In this document: in pieces, positions 1-11,600 of the stretch | How the letters are laid out: each line of letters opens with the position of its first letter | How positions within the stretch are numbered: the stretch's first letter is position 1 | Source: Selaginella moellendorffii | Lineage: Eukaryota > Streptophyta > Lycopodiopsida > Selaginellales > Selaginellaceae | Reading direction: 5' to 3' | Assembly: GCF_000143415.4 (NCBI RefSeq) | Contig: NW_003314261.1 | Coordinates: forward strand, 3,402,880-3,466,879 | DNA: 64,000 nucleotides | Position numbers and translations under genes: made by a program | Notes under the pieces: model-generated | The model's database searches: none | Seen by the model: the letters and a program-made list of their open reading frames with translations, nothing else | What the model was told of the DNA's origin: nothing

Positions 1-2
1 CT

Positions 3-942
3 TTCGACGAGAATTTCTCTGTTATGTGGGCTGACGACCATGTACAAACAACTGGAGAAAATGGGAGCCTTGTGCAGCTAATGCTCGATAGAAACTCTGG
101 TAAGTAACATTCTTTCAATAGTCTACTGATTTTCCTTTACGTTTTCTTTGTAGGATCCGCCTTCTCGACGATAAAAAAGTACCTGTTTGGATTCATCAGC
201 ATGAATCTCAAGCTGGTTCCGGGTGATTCAGCCGGAGTTGTCACTGCTTACTACGTAAATCTTCGTCTTTCTCGATGCTTCAACTTTTATTTCCTTTGTT
301 TCGCAGCTATCGTCCGAGACCGACAACCGAGATGAGCTCGACTTCGAGTTCCTTGGCAACCGATCCGGGCAGCCATATACTTTGCAAACCAACGTCTATA
401 GCAATGGAAAGGGAGAGAGGGAGCAGCGGCTGATGCTCTGGTTTGATCCCTCTCAAGACTTCCACGCTTACTCGTTCCTCTGGAACAAGCATCATATTGT
501 GTAAGCTTTCCTTTCATTCATTTGCTCGATCTTATCTCCAAGTCGCAGGTTCTACGTCGACAAGACCCCCGTCCGCGTCCACAGGCTCACAAGCGCCACC
601 CAAGACGTGTTCCTGTCCAAACAGCCAATGCGGCTCATCTCGAGCATCTGGAACGCCGACGGCTGGGCGACGCGCGGTGGAAAAGAGAAGATCGACTGGA
701 GTGGAGCGCCGTTCGTGGCGTCCTACGCCGAATTCACCGTGGATGGATGCGACGAAGGGGACGCTGCGTGCCTCGCAAACACGAGCAGCCCCTGGTGGGA
801 TAGGCCGAGTTCGTGGGAGCTGAGCGTTCAAGAAGAGCAAGCGCTGGGCGTGGTGAGATCCAAGTTCTTGATATATGACTACTGCCTAGACACCAACAGG
901 AATCCATCACCTCCTACCGAGTGTAGTGTTAATCCCAAGTAG
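3..942 (+). CDS. XTH: Xyloglucan endotransglucosylase/hydrolase, 5' end missing
   Basis: A GH16 enzyme that cuts and religates xyloglucan in the cell wall. Exons read 3-99, 154-254, 307-500 and 549-942 with GT-AG introns of 48-54 bp. The catalytic signature DELDFEFLG is in exon 3 (family form DEIDFEFLG), followed after a few residues by the usual Asn-type site region. The XTH-specific C-terminal tail with paired cysteines ([10 protein letters not shown], then PPTECSV) is in exon 4 and separates this family from other GH16 enzymes. The start and signal peptide lie left of the window, so the gene is partial only because of the window edge; the visible frame is open throughout. I cannot tell transglucosylase from hydrolase activity from this sequence. 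Confidence 0.93.
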
Positions 943-994
943 ATCTATCAAAAGTATGTGCCTTCCAAAACCACAGGGTGGTGCTGCTGGGTAT

Positions 995-1352
995 GTGGTT
1001 TCCAGGGGTTTGAGCATTTGCTCGTGTTATCACTTGGCTGTGGCAACAAAACTGTGACAAGAAAGCCGCGGGATGGTGGGTGACACAGCTAATAACGAAT
1101 GTGGCCCTCAACGCAAGCTCGGATATGGTGGTCTCGGCGCTTTTTTAGCTCGGGCTGTGCGTAAGAATCCAAATAATGTAGTTTGTTCTTGGATCAGACC
1201 TCCAGCAAGTTGAGTATTCGAAGCCGGCCAACCTTGCCGACCTGGTCAACATTAGGAGACAGCTGGTCAAGGAGCCGGTCAAGGGGGTCAACTTTTACAA
1301 CGGGGAGGCCATTCGCAGGTTTGCACCATTCACTTGCAACCCAGCCGTCTGA
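995..1352 (+). pseudogene. Patatin-like phospholipase remnant (C-terminal part)
   Basis: Two stretches resemble the C-terminal half of the intact patatin gene about 1.7 kb downstream. Near 1010-1060 the frame reads FEHLLVLSLGCGNKT, matching [15 protein letters not shown] of the intact gene. Near 1110-1155 ALNASSDMVVSALF matches the [17 protein letters not shown] region. A further piece (1197-1350) ending in NGEAIRRFA lines up with NQEAIKRMA. An in-frame stop interrupts the second block, the nucleophile-elbow half is absent, and the pieces need frame changes. I infer a truncated, decayed tandem duplicate. It could instead be the last exons of a gene whose front was lost by rearrangement next to the XTH gene. 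Confidence 0.6.
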
Positions 1353-1436
1353 AGAGCCCAAGAAACGCAAACTAGTTGATAGGATTTCCAAATATACAAT
1401 CATGATATAAGATATTTATCTCTTATATGAATATCT

Positions 1437-1461
1437 TTTATATATATATATATATATATAA
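1437..1461. repeat. (TA)n microsatellite
   Basis: About ten uninterrupted TA dinucleotides between the patatin remnant and the intact patatin gene. Simple sequence repeat with no other visible role. Confidence 0.9.
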
Positions 1462-1728
1462 AAGATAACACGTACACGCCAACTAAAATACAGAATTACG
1501 CAAGGCATCCAATTGCGTATGTATTTGAAAAAGATATAGGTGTCTTGAGATCAATATATCGTCCATGCTGCATGTATCTTATTTTAGAGAAATGTTGCAC
1601 TGTTGGTTTTCACAGGCACGTCTCGTAAGACGGGCAAATAACAAACACGTCACGGATCCTGAATATATGCATGATCCAATGTTGGCACAACTACACCTGT
1701 TTACAATTATCCATCGCACAAGAATTTC

Positions 1729-3221
1729 ATGGAAACAAGCAGAAGGAGGAAGTGCATCTTGAGCATCGATGGAGGTGGAGTGAGGGGTGTTATTCCCGCG
1801 ACAATTCTTGAGTACCTTGAGGATTGCTTACAGGTTTCTTTGGGAAAATTATCAAAGCAGAGTCATCTTTATTGGCTTTGATCTGATCTCTCTCTGTCAG
1901 GAGCTAGATGGTCCTAGTGTCAGGCTCGCGGACTACTTTGACACCATTGCTGGAACCAGCACCGGAGGGATCATCGCCGCAATGCTGGGGACGCCTAGCA
2001 AAGACAATCGGCCAATGTTCATGGCGAAAGAGATCACTGGGTTCTACTTTGCGAATGCGCAGAAGATATTCCCGCAGTACTTGTGTGTTCTCCTTGTTCT
2101 TTTTCAGATGGAAAAAACTTTCGAGCTCCTAGTAATGAATTCTCACTCTTAACAGTCTCAAAAGCGCTGCTGGACTCTTCGGGCCAAAGTACTCCGAGAA
2201 GCCTATGGAGAGCCTCCTCCACGAGTATATTGGAGACTTGAAGATGAGAGACACACTCGTTCCTCTCGTCATTCCAACCTTTGACACTAAACTCCAGCAG
2301 CCTGTGTTCTTCACAACTTCAGAGGTTTGCGTCCATGATTTTGTGTTCTGATATTTAAGAAGTTCAAGACTTCCAGGCCAAAACAAACGAATCCAAGAAT
2401 GCGTTTCTCCGAGATGTTGTCCGGGGCACCACCGCGGCTCCAACTTATCTGCCTCCAAAATATTTCCAGATGCCTACGGGAGTGGAATTCAACCTGGTTG
2501 ACGGTGGCCTCGCCGCAAACAATCCAGTAATTTTTCATACGGTCTTTAAAGCTCTAGTCCTTTTACTCAACTAATTTCTATCTATGTGAAGACTTTTCTA
2601 GCCATTGTTCAAGCTCTGAAGGATTCAGAAGCTCAGGATCCAGGATTGGTAGGCACTAAACTGCTCGAGGTATATAGATAACTATATTTCATTCGTGTTA
2701 GCTATTGTGAATTGCTATCAGAGGTTCGAGGAGTTGCTGGTCATATCTCTTGGTTGTGGCGATCAAACCGTGAGCTACACGGCCAAGGAGATAGCAAAAT
2801 GGGGGGCTCTCGGCTGGGTGGTTCATGAGAACGGGGCTCCAATCATCAACATGCTCTCTAACGCAAGCGCCGACATTGTTGACCACACCATCTCGTCGCT
2901 CTTCCGACTTAGTGTGTGCGAGCAGAACTTCCTTCGGATTCAGGTACTAGAAAAGTTCGAGTTTGACAAATGTCGTGGATTTGGAATTTTTCTTTTTGAC
3001 AGACGCCGGAGCTCGAGGGCAGCATTGCGGAAGTTGACAACTCGAGCTTGGAGAATTTGAAGAAGCTGGCCATGGTTGGGAAAGGCTTGTTGGAACGGCG
3101 AGTGCAAATGGTGAATTTGGAAACGGGTACCTGGCAAGATGTTGGGAATGAAACCAACCAAGAAGCCATTAAGAGGATGGCTAACTGGTTATCACAGAAT
3201 AGAAAAGGCACAAGTTTTTAA
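1729..3221 (+). CDS. Patatin-like phospholipase (acyl hydrolase)
   Basis: Plant patatin-like lipid acyl hydrolase, expected to release fatty acids from phospho- and galactolipids using a Ser-Asp dyad. The start at 1729 opens [17 protein letters not shown], giving the glycine-rich oxyanion loop DGGGVRG at about residue 14. The nucleophile elbow GTSTGG follows in exon 2 (about 1950) and the catalytic Asp in DGGLAANN (about 2500). Several introns of about 50-70 bp separate exons; the last exon ends TSF-stop at 3219-3221. The C-terminal LGCGDQT and [12 protein letters not shown] blocks are typical of plant patatins. No signal peptide is evident, suggesting a cytosolic form, as in the plant PLP2-type group. 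The decayed copy just upstream suggests a small local duplication. Confidence 0.9.
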
Positions 3222-4690
3222 AATTCCATTTTAAGATCCGGTTTCTAGCTCTTCATGTGCATTGACACGGTAAGTACAAGCCTCGCCTGAAGATGTTATA
3301 AAAATTGAACTACTTACATTTCTAAATCACGCCTCCATGTCGAATGTCAATGACAAACTGTTTCAAGAGAAAATTCAAGCACTTACATAACACTTCCAGT
3401 AATCTCTTTGGTCTGATATTGTCTTCCTTGCCTTCAGGAAAACATTAATTTGTTCTCTAGGCTCGTTTCTTGCGTTCGTAGTCAAATCCTGCAAGAGATT
3501 TAAAAACCAGATTAGAGAATGAGCAGAGCAAAAGAAAAGCAGAGCAATCCTTGACGAGCCTGACGACACAAGGTCCCACTTCTTGGCCCCGCGTCACAGG
3601 AGCAATCTTTTCTCCCGGATAGTTACTTGCTGCACGACTGCATTCTGCGATATCTTTCTCTGTGGTGTTCTCTGCTACGCTCCCATTAATACGCCAGCTG
3701 TGGAACAAACTCTCCAAATCCTTGCCACTTCGACGAGAGCTTTCGCTTATAGGCCTCCTCTACCATGACAGAAGCACTCGAAGTTGACGTTTCTGCAGCG
3801 AACTATCGTCGGGCCGTCCAAGCGACGCTCCATGCTAGCTCTCGTGCACTCTGCACTCAGATCCCGTTAACAAACAACATATCTCAGATTGAACTCTACC
3901 TGGTAAATTTATTTCCCGGAAAACAATCTCAAACTCTTCTGGGCTTTCAATGAAATTTTCCATGTATTCGACCTTGATATTCCTCACAAGAAACGCGTCA
4001 TGTGTGTTCAAGTCCTGCAAGAAGACACAGTAAATCAAATCACTAAGATTTCACTCCCACACTCACCTATAAAAAATATAAAAACCACTTCATGGTCTCC
4101 ACCCAGCACTGGCTTTAGCAAATGGTAGCTTCCAGAAGACGCCCAGTACAGCATGTCGTCCGGTCGCCAGTCCGTCAGAGAACTCGAATCTTCTTGCACA
4201 CATACTGCGGCCACGAAGTTCACAAAGCTCTGCTCGGCATTGATCTGGAGAATGCCAGAAGGCATGCACTCTCGCCATATCTCATATTGCGCCCAAACTC
4301 ATTCCTCTGATAAGTGGGCGAAGGGGAGTTTTGGCAGAGTGGTAGACCCTGTTGTCTGTAGGCCTCGTTGATCTGTCCACCATAATATATTCGTGTTTGC
4401 CCTGGCCATCGGGGCATTGGAGCCACTAGAAGAAGAGGTTGCTCATGGCCCTCGTCGGACAATGGAGCTCCAAAACTGTGGAGTGAAGCTCGACTTTGGA
4501 ACGAAGACCCGCGAATCTGTCAGTCGAATGCTGAGAGCGTCCATGATCTTTTGATGTCCTGCTAGGAAAGAAGAAAACGGAAAAACGTGAAAAGGCTTGA
4601 AGAAAAGAAAATGGTCTACGTACTTGATCGCTCCTGGCTGGGATCCAGAGGCATGTTTCTGGCGCAATCCGGCATTCCGTCCCATCATGA
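3222..4690 (-). pseudogene. Unassigned broken coding-like exons (minus strand)
   Basis: Coding-like, moderate-GC sequence in which I see short minus-strand exon candidates with plausible splice borders. One spans about 3905-4016 (begins DLNTHDAFLVRN, ends near VFREINLP). A similar-looking one lies near 3370-3485 (begins DLTTNARNEPRE). A larger block at 4075-4265 contains LTDWRPDDMLYWASSG, preceded in another frame by a block at 4270-4440 with RIYYGGQINEAYRQQG. Frame changes and stops prevent a single model, so I treat it as a decayed gene, perhaps with a duplicated C-terminal exon pair. No family is recognised. Alternative: real exons of a rapidly evolving gene whose splicing I cannot resolve. 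Confidence 0.3.
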
Positions 4691-4898
4691 TTAGTCTGTT
4701 GGATTCGGTAAGAAACTCACTTTTCTTTTCTTCTCATTTGACTCGATTTTTGCAGGTGAAAGACGAGGAAGACGAAGAGGATAATTGGACAGACGAGAAG
4801 TTGCATGACTGTATGTTTCTAGACTTCAGTTCCTTCGGTACTGATTCTTTGTCTGCTTTCCAGCGATTGATAAGCTACTCTGCTGCTTCAAGCCTTGA
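4618..4898 (+). other. Possible 3' exons of a plus-strand gene, unrecognised
   Basis: A plus-strand reading around LIAPGWDPEACFWRNP (from about 4620) can be spliced at GT 4710 / AG 4756 to an acidic exon containing KDEEDEEDNWTDEKLHD. That can be spliced again (GT 4811 / AG 4863) to a short tail ending CCFKP-stop. The splice sites are canonical and the introns are of the size seen elsewhere in the window. I see no upstream exons that join convincingly and recognise no family, and the opposite strand also carries coding-like sequence here. Transcript reads would decide. Confidence 0.25.
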
Positions 4899-5188
4899 CA
4901 ACACCTCCCAAAGCGTTCGAGTCCAAATCAAACCCCTCCACCACGTTTTCGACGTGACAGAGCCCCTGTGCCAGCTTTTCTCTCGGTAAAAAGGGATCAT
5001 TGTGTTACCGAGACTAAACTAGCTCAGTCTTTCCGCCAACAAGATGATGGTGTGGAGCTGGAAGATGGAACAACTCTCTCGCCCATTGAAATTCTGGCCA
5101 CTACATGTCAACAATTTGACTCGTCTCACAAGTATGACAAGTGCTCAACTCAAGGAGCTGGAAGTGTGTCTGTGATTCAGGGAAGGAA

Positions 5189-5626
5189 CTAGCATGCCCC
5201 AATCACAACGACCTTTTGAGCAGAGTTGGTCAGGGATCTCATTCTCGAGATTTCCTGTCGGTTTGGGTTAGCAGCAGAGATCCAGAGCCAAGCGGCTTGT
5301 ATACCCATGCCTTTTGCAGATATCGTAGCGCACCTTATCAACGTGATGCTCGGAGCACGAGAAGTGGTGCAGCTCATCGAGGAAGGACGGGAAGAGGGGC
5401 GCGATGCCATGGCGGGCATAGATTTCATGGATGCTGCGCGCCAAATACTTATTACCCACGGTGCTGCGCCATTTGTAGAAGACGCGAACAGCATGGCGTC
5501 CGCCCAGAAGAGCTTGCGCCTCTCCTGATGACGCACCAGCCGGTCGCTGCAAATGCACAGCAAAGGAATATCAGGGATTTCCGCTAATTGCCAATAGACG
5601 ACAGATGTGAGATCAAGTTGGATCAC
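5189..5626. other. Coding-like block open on both strands, unassigned
   Basis: Higher-GC patch with long open frames on both strands: plus-strand 5226-5528 (helical, with REVVQLIEEGREEGRDA) and minus-strand 5189-5626 and 5268-5558 (with AEIPDIPLLCICSDR, then in another frame YKWRSTVGNKYLARS). The minus pair would need a frame change near 5520. No domain is recognised and no start or splice structure is convincing. It marks the right edge of the coding-like sequence before base composition drops sharply at about 5.65 kb. Confidence 0.25.
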
Positions 5627-5921
5627 TCTAGATAGCAGACACAGAGAAAGAGTCTTCCAATGGCATTCATGTTAGTTATCTTCAACTGTGCACATTGGTT
5701 CTAGATAAGCATACACTAAGGCTGATGCAAATTTTACTAGATCCATAATTATAGCCATATGTATTAGCATTATTAGTGTTTTTTAGATTGGCATTTTCCA
5801 TTTCCTAGGTGAAGTCTTTCATACTAAGAACATTTTATTTATGCAAGGTTTTGATATTGGGATTTTTCTGTAAAATGAGAAATCATGTAAGTAGTGAAAG
5901 GATTTTGTATGAATAAGTTAA
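5627..5921. other. AT-rich intergenic sequence
   Basis: Transition into the AT-rich island. I see no coding frame, RNA gene or clear repeat here. Confidence 0.6.
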
Positions 5922-6089
5922 TGACCTTCAATCCTTACGATGCCGTATATTAATATTAGCGTAGTGGGATTTTGGTAGCCATTGGATTGGTTTCAATCTG
6001 GACCACTCGCTCTTGTATATAAGCTAGGGTTTTTGGGTTAATTGATATGCACATTTCTGTATTCCCTTTCTATATTCCATGCACTCACA
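5922..6089 (+). repeat. 5' LTR of a small Ty3/gypsy element
   Basis: About 168 bp, directly repeated at 8464-8642. Shared blocks include the region around GTGGGATTTTGGTA, the TATA-like box TATATAAGC (near 6016), AAGCTAGGGTTTTTGGG and the end TCCATGCACTCACA. It starts TG and ends CA, as LTRs do. The left boundary is approximate because the first 20-odd bases have diverged. The TATA-like box would be the element's promoter. Several substitutions separate the two copies, so the insertion is not recent. Confidence 0.7.
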
Positions 6090-8463
6090 GAGAAAAATAT
6101 TATTTAAAAGTCTTAAAGTCCTTAAATGTATAAGTCTCATTTTATGACAAAGCTTGATAAGAATATATATTTTTATATTAATTATCATTTGTTAAATGAT
6201 GTGATGATCTTGGATATGTACCCTCTTCCTCACATTACCAATTTTCTAAACCTTTTGGAGCAAAGTTGTTAGTTCACTAAATTAGATTTTGTTTTTGGGT
6301 ACTAATAAGTGTCGATGGCTGAAGAGGATGTTCCCAAAACTATTTTCCATACCCCATTTGGTTTATATAAGTTATTAATGATGTCATTCAAATTGAATAA
6401 TGCTCCAATAACTTTTTAGTAAATAATAGTGAAATTTTTGTGATATGCTAGAGATGACTGTTGATTTTATTAATTGTATCTTGATCCACTTAGAAGGGAT
6501 GTAAAAAGAGAATGTCTGTGATGTTTGTAAAATGTTGGATCAGTTGTGAGAAGTTGATTTAAAATTAAAGTGGTCAAATTGTGTGTTTGGATCCAAAACA
6601 TGACTTAATTTAAGTTTTACATTTCTTATGAAAGTTTGCAAGTGTGAATGATGTGTAATACTTCTTCAGCAAGGTGTAATGTCTTGATTGTTTTATTAAT
6701 CTCTTTTGATTGTATTGAACTATTGTATACTAAATTATTCATATCATATTTCATCTAGTCTGAGGATTACAAGAGGGCATTTATAAATCTAAAAGAAGTG
6801 TTGACAATTTTCTCAATTTTGGTGTATCTTGATTACATTCAACCTTTCATTTTGCATATGGATATTTTTGATATTAGTCTTGAAGATGTATTGATCTTCA
6901 ACATTATCCCATTGTATACATTAGTTATATATTACAACTAGCGAAAGTGAGCTACTTTATGATAAATGAGTGTTTAATACCATTATCTATGCATTTTTTA
7001 AATGAGGATTCTTTGCCATTGGCAGTTGCTATACTTAATGTTTAGTGTCTACAAGATATAGAGCAAGATTTATCTTTTCTTGATGAAGTTCACGAGGCTT
7101 AAAAGATTGAGCTATGGATCTAAAGACTTCGAGATGGGTTTGAGGATCTTGCATCACTTGTTAATGACTTGCCATTTTGGCATTTACATTCTCAATATCG
7201 CTTTGAAGATAACCTTCTTTATTTTGTAGAGACGAATCCTAATGATCATTTATGGCTGGTGGTGCCTTTTGTCTTTATTCCATGGTTTCTTTATGCCTAC
7301 CATGATTCTTTTGTTCTATACGGGCATATGGGATATTATTGTGTGACCGAAAAGCTATTCAGGTTTTTCTATTGGTCAAAGATATTACGTGATGTTATTC
7401 AGTATGTGCATAGCTGCGTTTGGTGCTAAGTTCGTAATACTCACCCTTGTGTCATGGAAGGATAGTTAGAGTCAATTGCAATTTCCCGTCTATTTGAGTT
7501 GGTAGTGTTTGATTTTATAGGACCTTTTCCACGATTGACTACTGGCAATGAATATATTATTATTGTTTTTGATTATTTGATTCATTGGGTGGAAGTTAGT
7601 GCTCTTGCTAGCACCTCTACAATTGCTATTGCATACTTCCTTCTCAATCGAGTAGTGTTCCAACATTCTTGTTTGGAGTGGATTCTTTCAGATAATGGTC
7701 ACATATTTATGGCTAAGGCATTTTATATTTTGACATTTCGGTTGGGGATATACCACACTTTCATGAGTGCTTATCATCCACAATTAAATGGTTTGGTGGA
7801 ATGACTCATTTGGACATTCAAAGGAATGATCGCGAAGTACATGAACTTTTAGTATTCGGATTGGGATGGTTATTTGCTGTTTCTTCGGTATGCATATGTC
7901 ATAGGGGTGTAGCGTTCTATTAATGCTTCACCATATAAACTCCTATATGATCATGATCTAATATTACCAACAAAGCTAAGTTTACCTTTGTGATTGCCAT
8001 GAACTGCCGATGGTAAGTCGTGGGATTAGTATTTGATGAGCATTCTTCCACTTGTTCAAGTAGAGTTTGCCGAACACTTAGGCCGGGTACAAGTGAGATA
8101 ACAATAGCGCTATAACTCCCATCATTGTCCACTTGCGGAGTACAAAGTGGATGATTTGGTGTTAGTCTGTTTTCCTCATCCTATAATACATGGTTTATCT
8201 AAGAGGCTCCTTGCTTAGTGAAAAGGTCCGTATCAGGTGTTGCAGCAAATTTGATCACAAGTTTATAAGGTTCGATATGATGTCTAGCAGGCTGATCCTT
8301 TAAAAATTGTGCATATCCAATGGTTGAAATGTTTCGTACAAAGGGATCAAGAGCAACTAATACCACCTACAGATTGGCCAATATCTCCTTTTGACGTTTG
8401 TCCAAATCCGGGCCCATCTACAAGAGAACCCTAATGGGCTTTTATTATTTTGAGATGAGCGAA
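6090..8463 (+). mobile_element. Internal region of degenerate, deleted Ty3/gypsy retrotransposon
   Basis: Only about 2.4 kb lies between the two LTRs, against roughly 4-5 kb in a complete element; gag, protease and most of the reverse transcriptase are gone. Near 6765-6920 a decayed RNase H start is visible (FINLKEVLT, then YLDYIQPFILHMDIFD, where active elements have HTDASD). At 7169-7427 is the integrase zinc-binding segment (GHMGYY, then HSCVWC). At 7499-7804 is the integrase core with DFIGPF, SDNG and the terminal YHPQLNGLVE, so the D-D-E residues can still be located. Stops and frame breaks make it inactive. Domain order RNase H-integrase places it in Ty3/gypsy (Metaviridae) rather than Ty1/copia. 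Confidence 0.75.
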
Positions 8464-8642
8464 TGATGTGAAGTCCAAGTGTATAGCTATGATGCTATAT
8501 ACTAATATTAGTATAGTGGGATTTTGGTAACTGTTAGATTGGTTTTAATTTGGACCACTTGCTTTTGTATATAAGCTAGGGTTTTTGGGCTAATTGATAT
8601 ATACATTTTCTGTATTCCCTTTTTATATTCCATGCACTCACA
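8464..8642 (+). repeat. 3' LTR of the small Ty3/gypsy element
   Basis: Partner of the repeat at 5922-6089, about 179 bp, beginning TGATGTG and ending CTCACA. Aligns well from about 8503 onward with small indels and substitutions. A decayed integrase-to-LTR spacer lies immediately upstream. Confidence 0.7.
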
Positions 8643-11600
8643 CTTATAATTAATTTTAATTATATTAAATTTCAATACAATATTAATATCTAATTCTTTT
8701 TCAATATAAATCTAAAGTTTCATTTGATTTTATTTGGATTTATCTTAAGAAGCATACAATATACAAAATATATTACTTATTAGGGATGAAAGATGTACTA
8801 AAAGTTTGACATTGAAGGAATTATGTGCAAGTGTAACTTGGGATCTAGTTGATTGTGATTTTGTAAATTTTCTTGTTTGTAGTATTAATTTTATAACTAA
8901 TAACTGTATACTCAAGATTACAATATGCTACTTGATGTTGATGCTATTAACTTCCACTTTCAACTCTAATGCCTTTGAATATGTTATTTTTGCCTCCTTT
9001 GATCAAGTATTTGTAATTTTTACATGTTTATTGTTTCTTAATTTTGGAACTTTTTGATAAAAGTGTTGAGGTTGAGCTTGTAGTTGTGGCACTAGTCCTC
9101 TTCATTCTCTAGTGATATACTTGGGATGGTGTGAATTGATCAATATTATTGGCTCGCTTGTTCATTATTTTCTTTTACAATTTTAAGGTTCCTAATTATT
9201 TTTATTGCATATTAAATTCCAAGATCATCTAAAGTTAATCCCATCACTTCTATTAACTTTTGACCAAAAAGTCATATCAATATATGTGTGTGTGTGTTTG
9301 ATGTGGTAAGAATCCATAACCAAGTTGAAGAAGTCTGATGCCAAGAGCTGATAACTACTCTAAATGATAGAAACAAGAGAAGACAAAGGAAAGAAGGAGA
9401 AAAAGTTGAAAAAGTGAAAAGGGAAATGAAGTGTAAAATTTTGGGTTAGAGCATGGGAAAAACTCTAAGTTAAAATTAGACACTCAAGTTGGGAAAAATA
9501 ACAAAAAGAAAAAACAATAGAAAAACAAAGCATGAATCTAGACTCTAGCCTTGTAAGTCTTCACACCTCCAAGAAATTCCTTGAACATGCCCAACTCATC
9601 CTCAAAGTTCTATAGAAGAAAAAGTGGAGTGAATGCATTGAACATGTGGTAGATGATGAAAAAAAAGACCATATCTAATATGATGTAGCAAAATATGTCA
9701 TTAGGATTTCATGTAGAGCGTGCCATGAACCAAGATGAAGTGGCTTCTATAGCCAAATGCAGCTAAAAGCATGTGGATGTAGAGAGTTTTTTACTCCATT
9801 AATGAGGGTCTAGATGCCTATTCTATACAGGCCTAAGTGATTGAAGAAAAGAGTTGGAATGTCTTTAGATTTGTTATGCTATGCTATATCTTTTGTCTTT
9901 GACATTCAAAAAGCTTGATTTTTTCTGTGTTGTATTACTAAAGTTTGCTTGATAAAGTGATCTTGGAAGATCCCAAGTACCATGTGGAAATGATGAAAAA
10001 CTAAGATTAGGTATTTGTGATGATGGAATGCAGTGATTATGAAAGTGAATAGAGTGATGTATGAATGTAAGTGGATGGAAATGAAGAGGAGGATGTGTTG
10101 TTAAAAGTGATAGAGACAAGAACCTAGGAACAAAGAGGAAAAGCCGAAAGAATAAGCTCCTAAACAAATGGAGTTAATACCACTCCAAGGCTGAAATCCA
10201 ACCTTGAGTTTGTGTCTACAAAAGAAGACTGCTTCGAAGGATATGAGAAAAAATTGAAAATAAAGAGGAAAAGAAAAGAAATCTAAAAAACCTAAAGAGA
10301 GGAAAAAATTCACCGCTAGTGAAGAAGACGGTGAGTCGAGTTTTTCTTGAGTGTTGTCTTGAAGAAGCTTGCCTCTAGAGGGCAAAGGGAATCCTAAAGA
10401 AGGCACTGGATTCTTTTGAAAGTCAAGCTGAAGGTAGGCATGATAATCCAATGCTTGCAATGTCGAGAGAATTTGAGGTCGCAAAAGACATTGATATGAG
10501 ACTTGGAGCATGATGTTAGGCTATGTTGGCTGCTCTTGGATGGGGAATGTTAATGCTGCTGAAGAGGAGAAAGTCACTTTGAGTGCTTCTAGAAGTTTAG
10601 TGGGCGAACAAAGTGTTGATGCTTGGGAAAGCTTCCATGAAATCGAATGTGTTGTGTGGTTGTGGTCAAACTAGATCTCCATGATGAGAATGGTGTCTGT
10701 GAAGGCTCCATGATTGAAGACACCATGCTAAGAATCGGAGCTGAAACATGAAGAAATTTGGAGTCATATGACTATGCAAAGCCATGTCAAAGTGGTTGAG
10801 TGGGCTTGGAGGTTTTGTCATTAGAACACTAATGACAATTTATTTTGGTTGTGGGCTTTGCTTAAGGCATTTGGGAAGATTCAATTTGCTGAATTAGGCT
10901 GCCACTTTGCAACATTTACCACGTTTAGGCATTTGCAATGACTTAAGCATTTTATGTCAATGACAACACATTCACAATCACTTAGAGGATCAATTTGGCA
11001 AGGACTAGTCTCCACTTTTAAAGGTAAGTTTTTGCATTTAATATGAGAGCTTGATTTCCATGAGGAAGGATTCATTGAATCTAGAAGATACTTTGCCTAG
11101 GGATTTGCAGCAGCCCATAAAGATGGCTAATCTAATCTATATTATATAGCAGAATGTGGATTTATCCCTCTTCACACATGGAGCTTCATCAGCATAGAGT
11201 CATAGAGTGGAATTTGAGGTCTTTTGTGACTCAAATGGAATTACAATAAATGTGGGCAAACATAACTACTTTCTTCAATCAATGCATGGATAAGCTTAGA
11301 TTTGAGCAGAGTCAATCTTGGATACAAAGTAGAAGTGATACACAGAGGTGACAAAGCTTTTTCTCAAGATGTTTGGACAGGAGAAGGATCTCCAATAGCT
11401 TCACACCAAAGTTTTTTTCTTTTTGACATCACCCCATGAATCTATTATTGACTATATCTAGTGGTTCAAGCAACATTGGAAGCTATGCCTCACCCAAATC
11501 CTAAACCTCATATAGTTGCCACTTTTATCTAGGGACTAAAGCAGCTCATCCAACACAAACTTCTTAAGTGTAAATGTCATTTAGCTTTTAAGTATGCTAA

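Noticed and set aside
8806-9057. 83-codon hydrophobic plus-strand frame
   Set aside because: Phe/Ile/Leu-rich text expected by chance in AT-rich DNA; no flanking signals.
9874-10511. Minus-strand frames of 97 and 136 codons
   Set aside because: Ser/Phe/Leu-rich composition from purine-rich plus strand, no motif, inside the repeat island.
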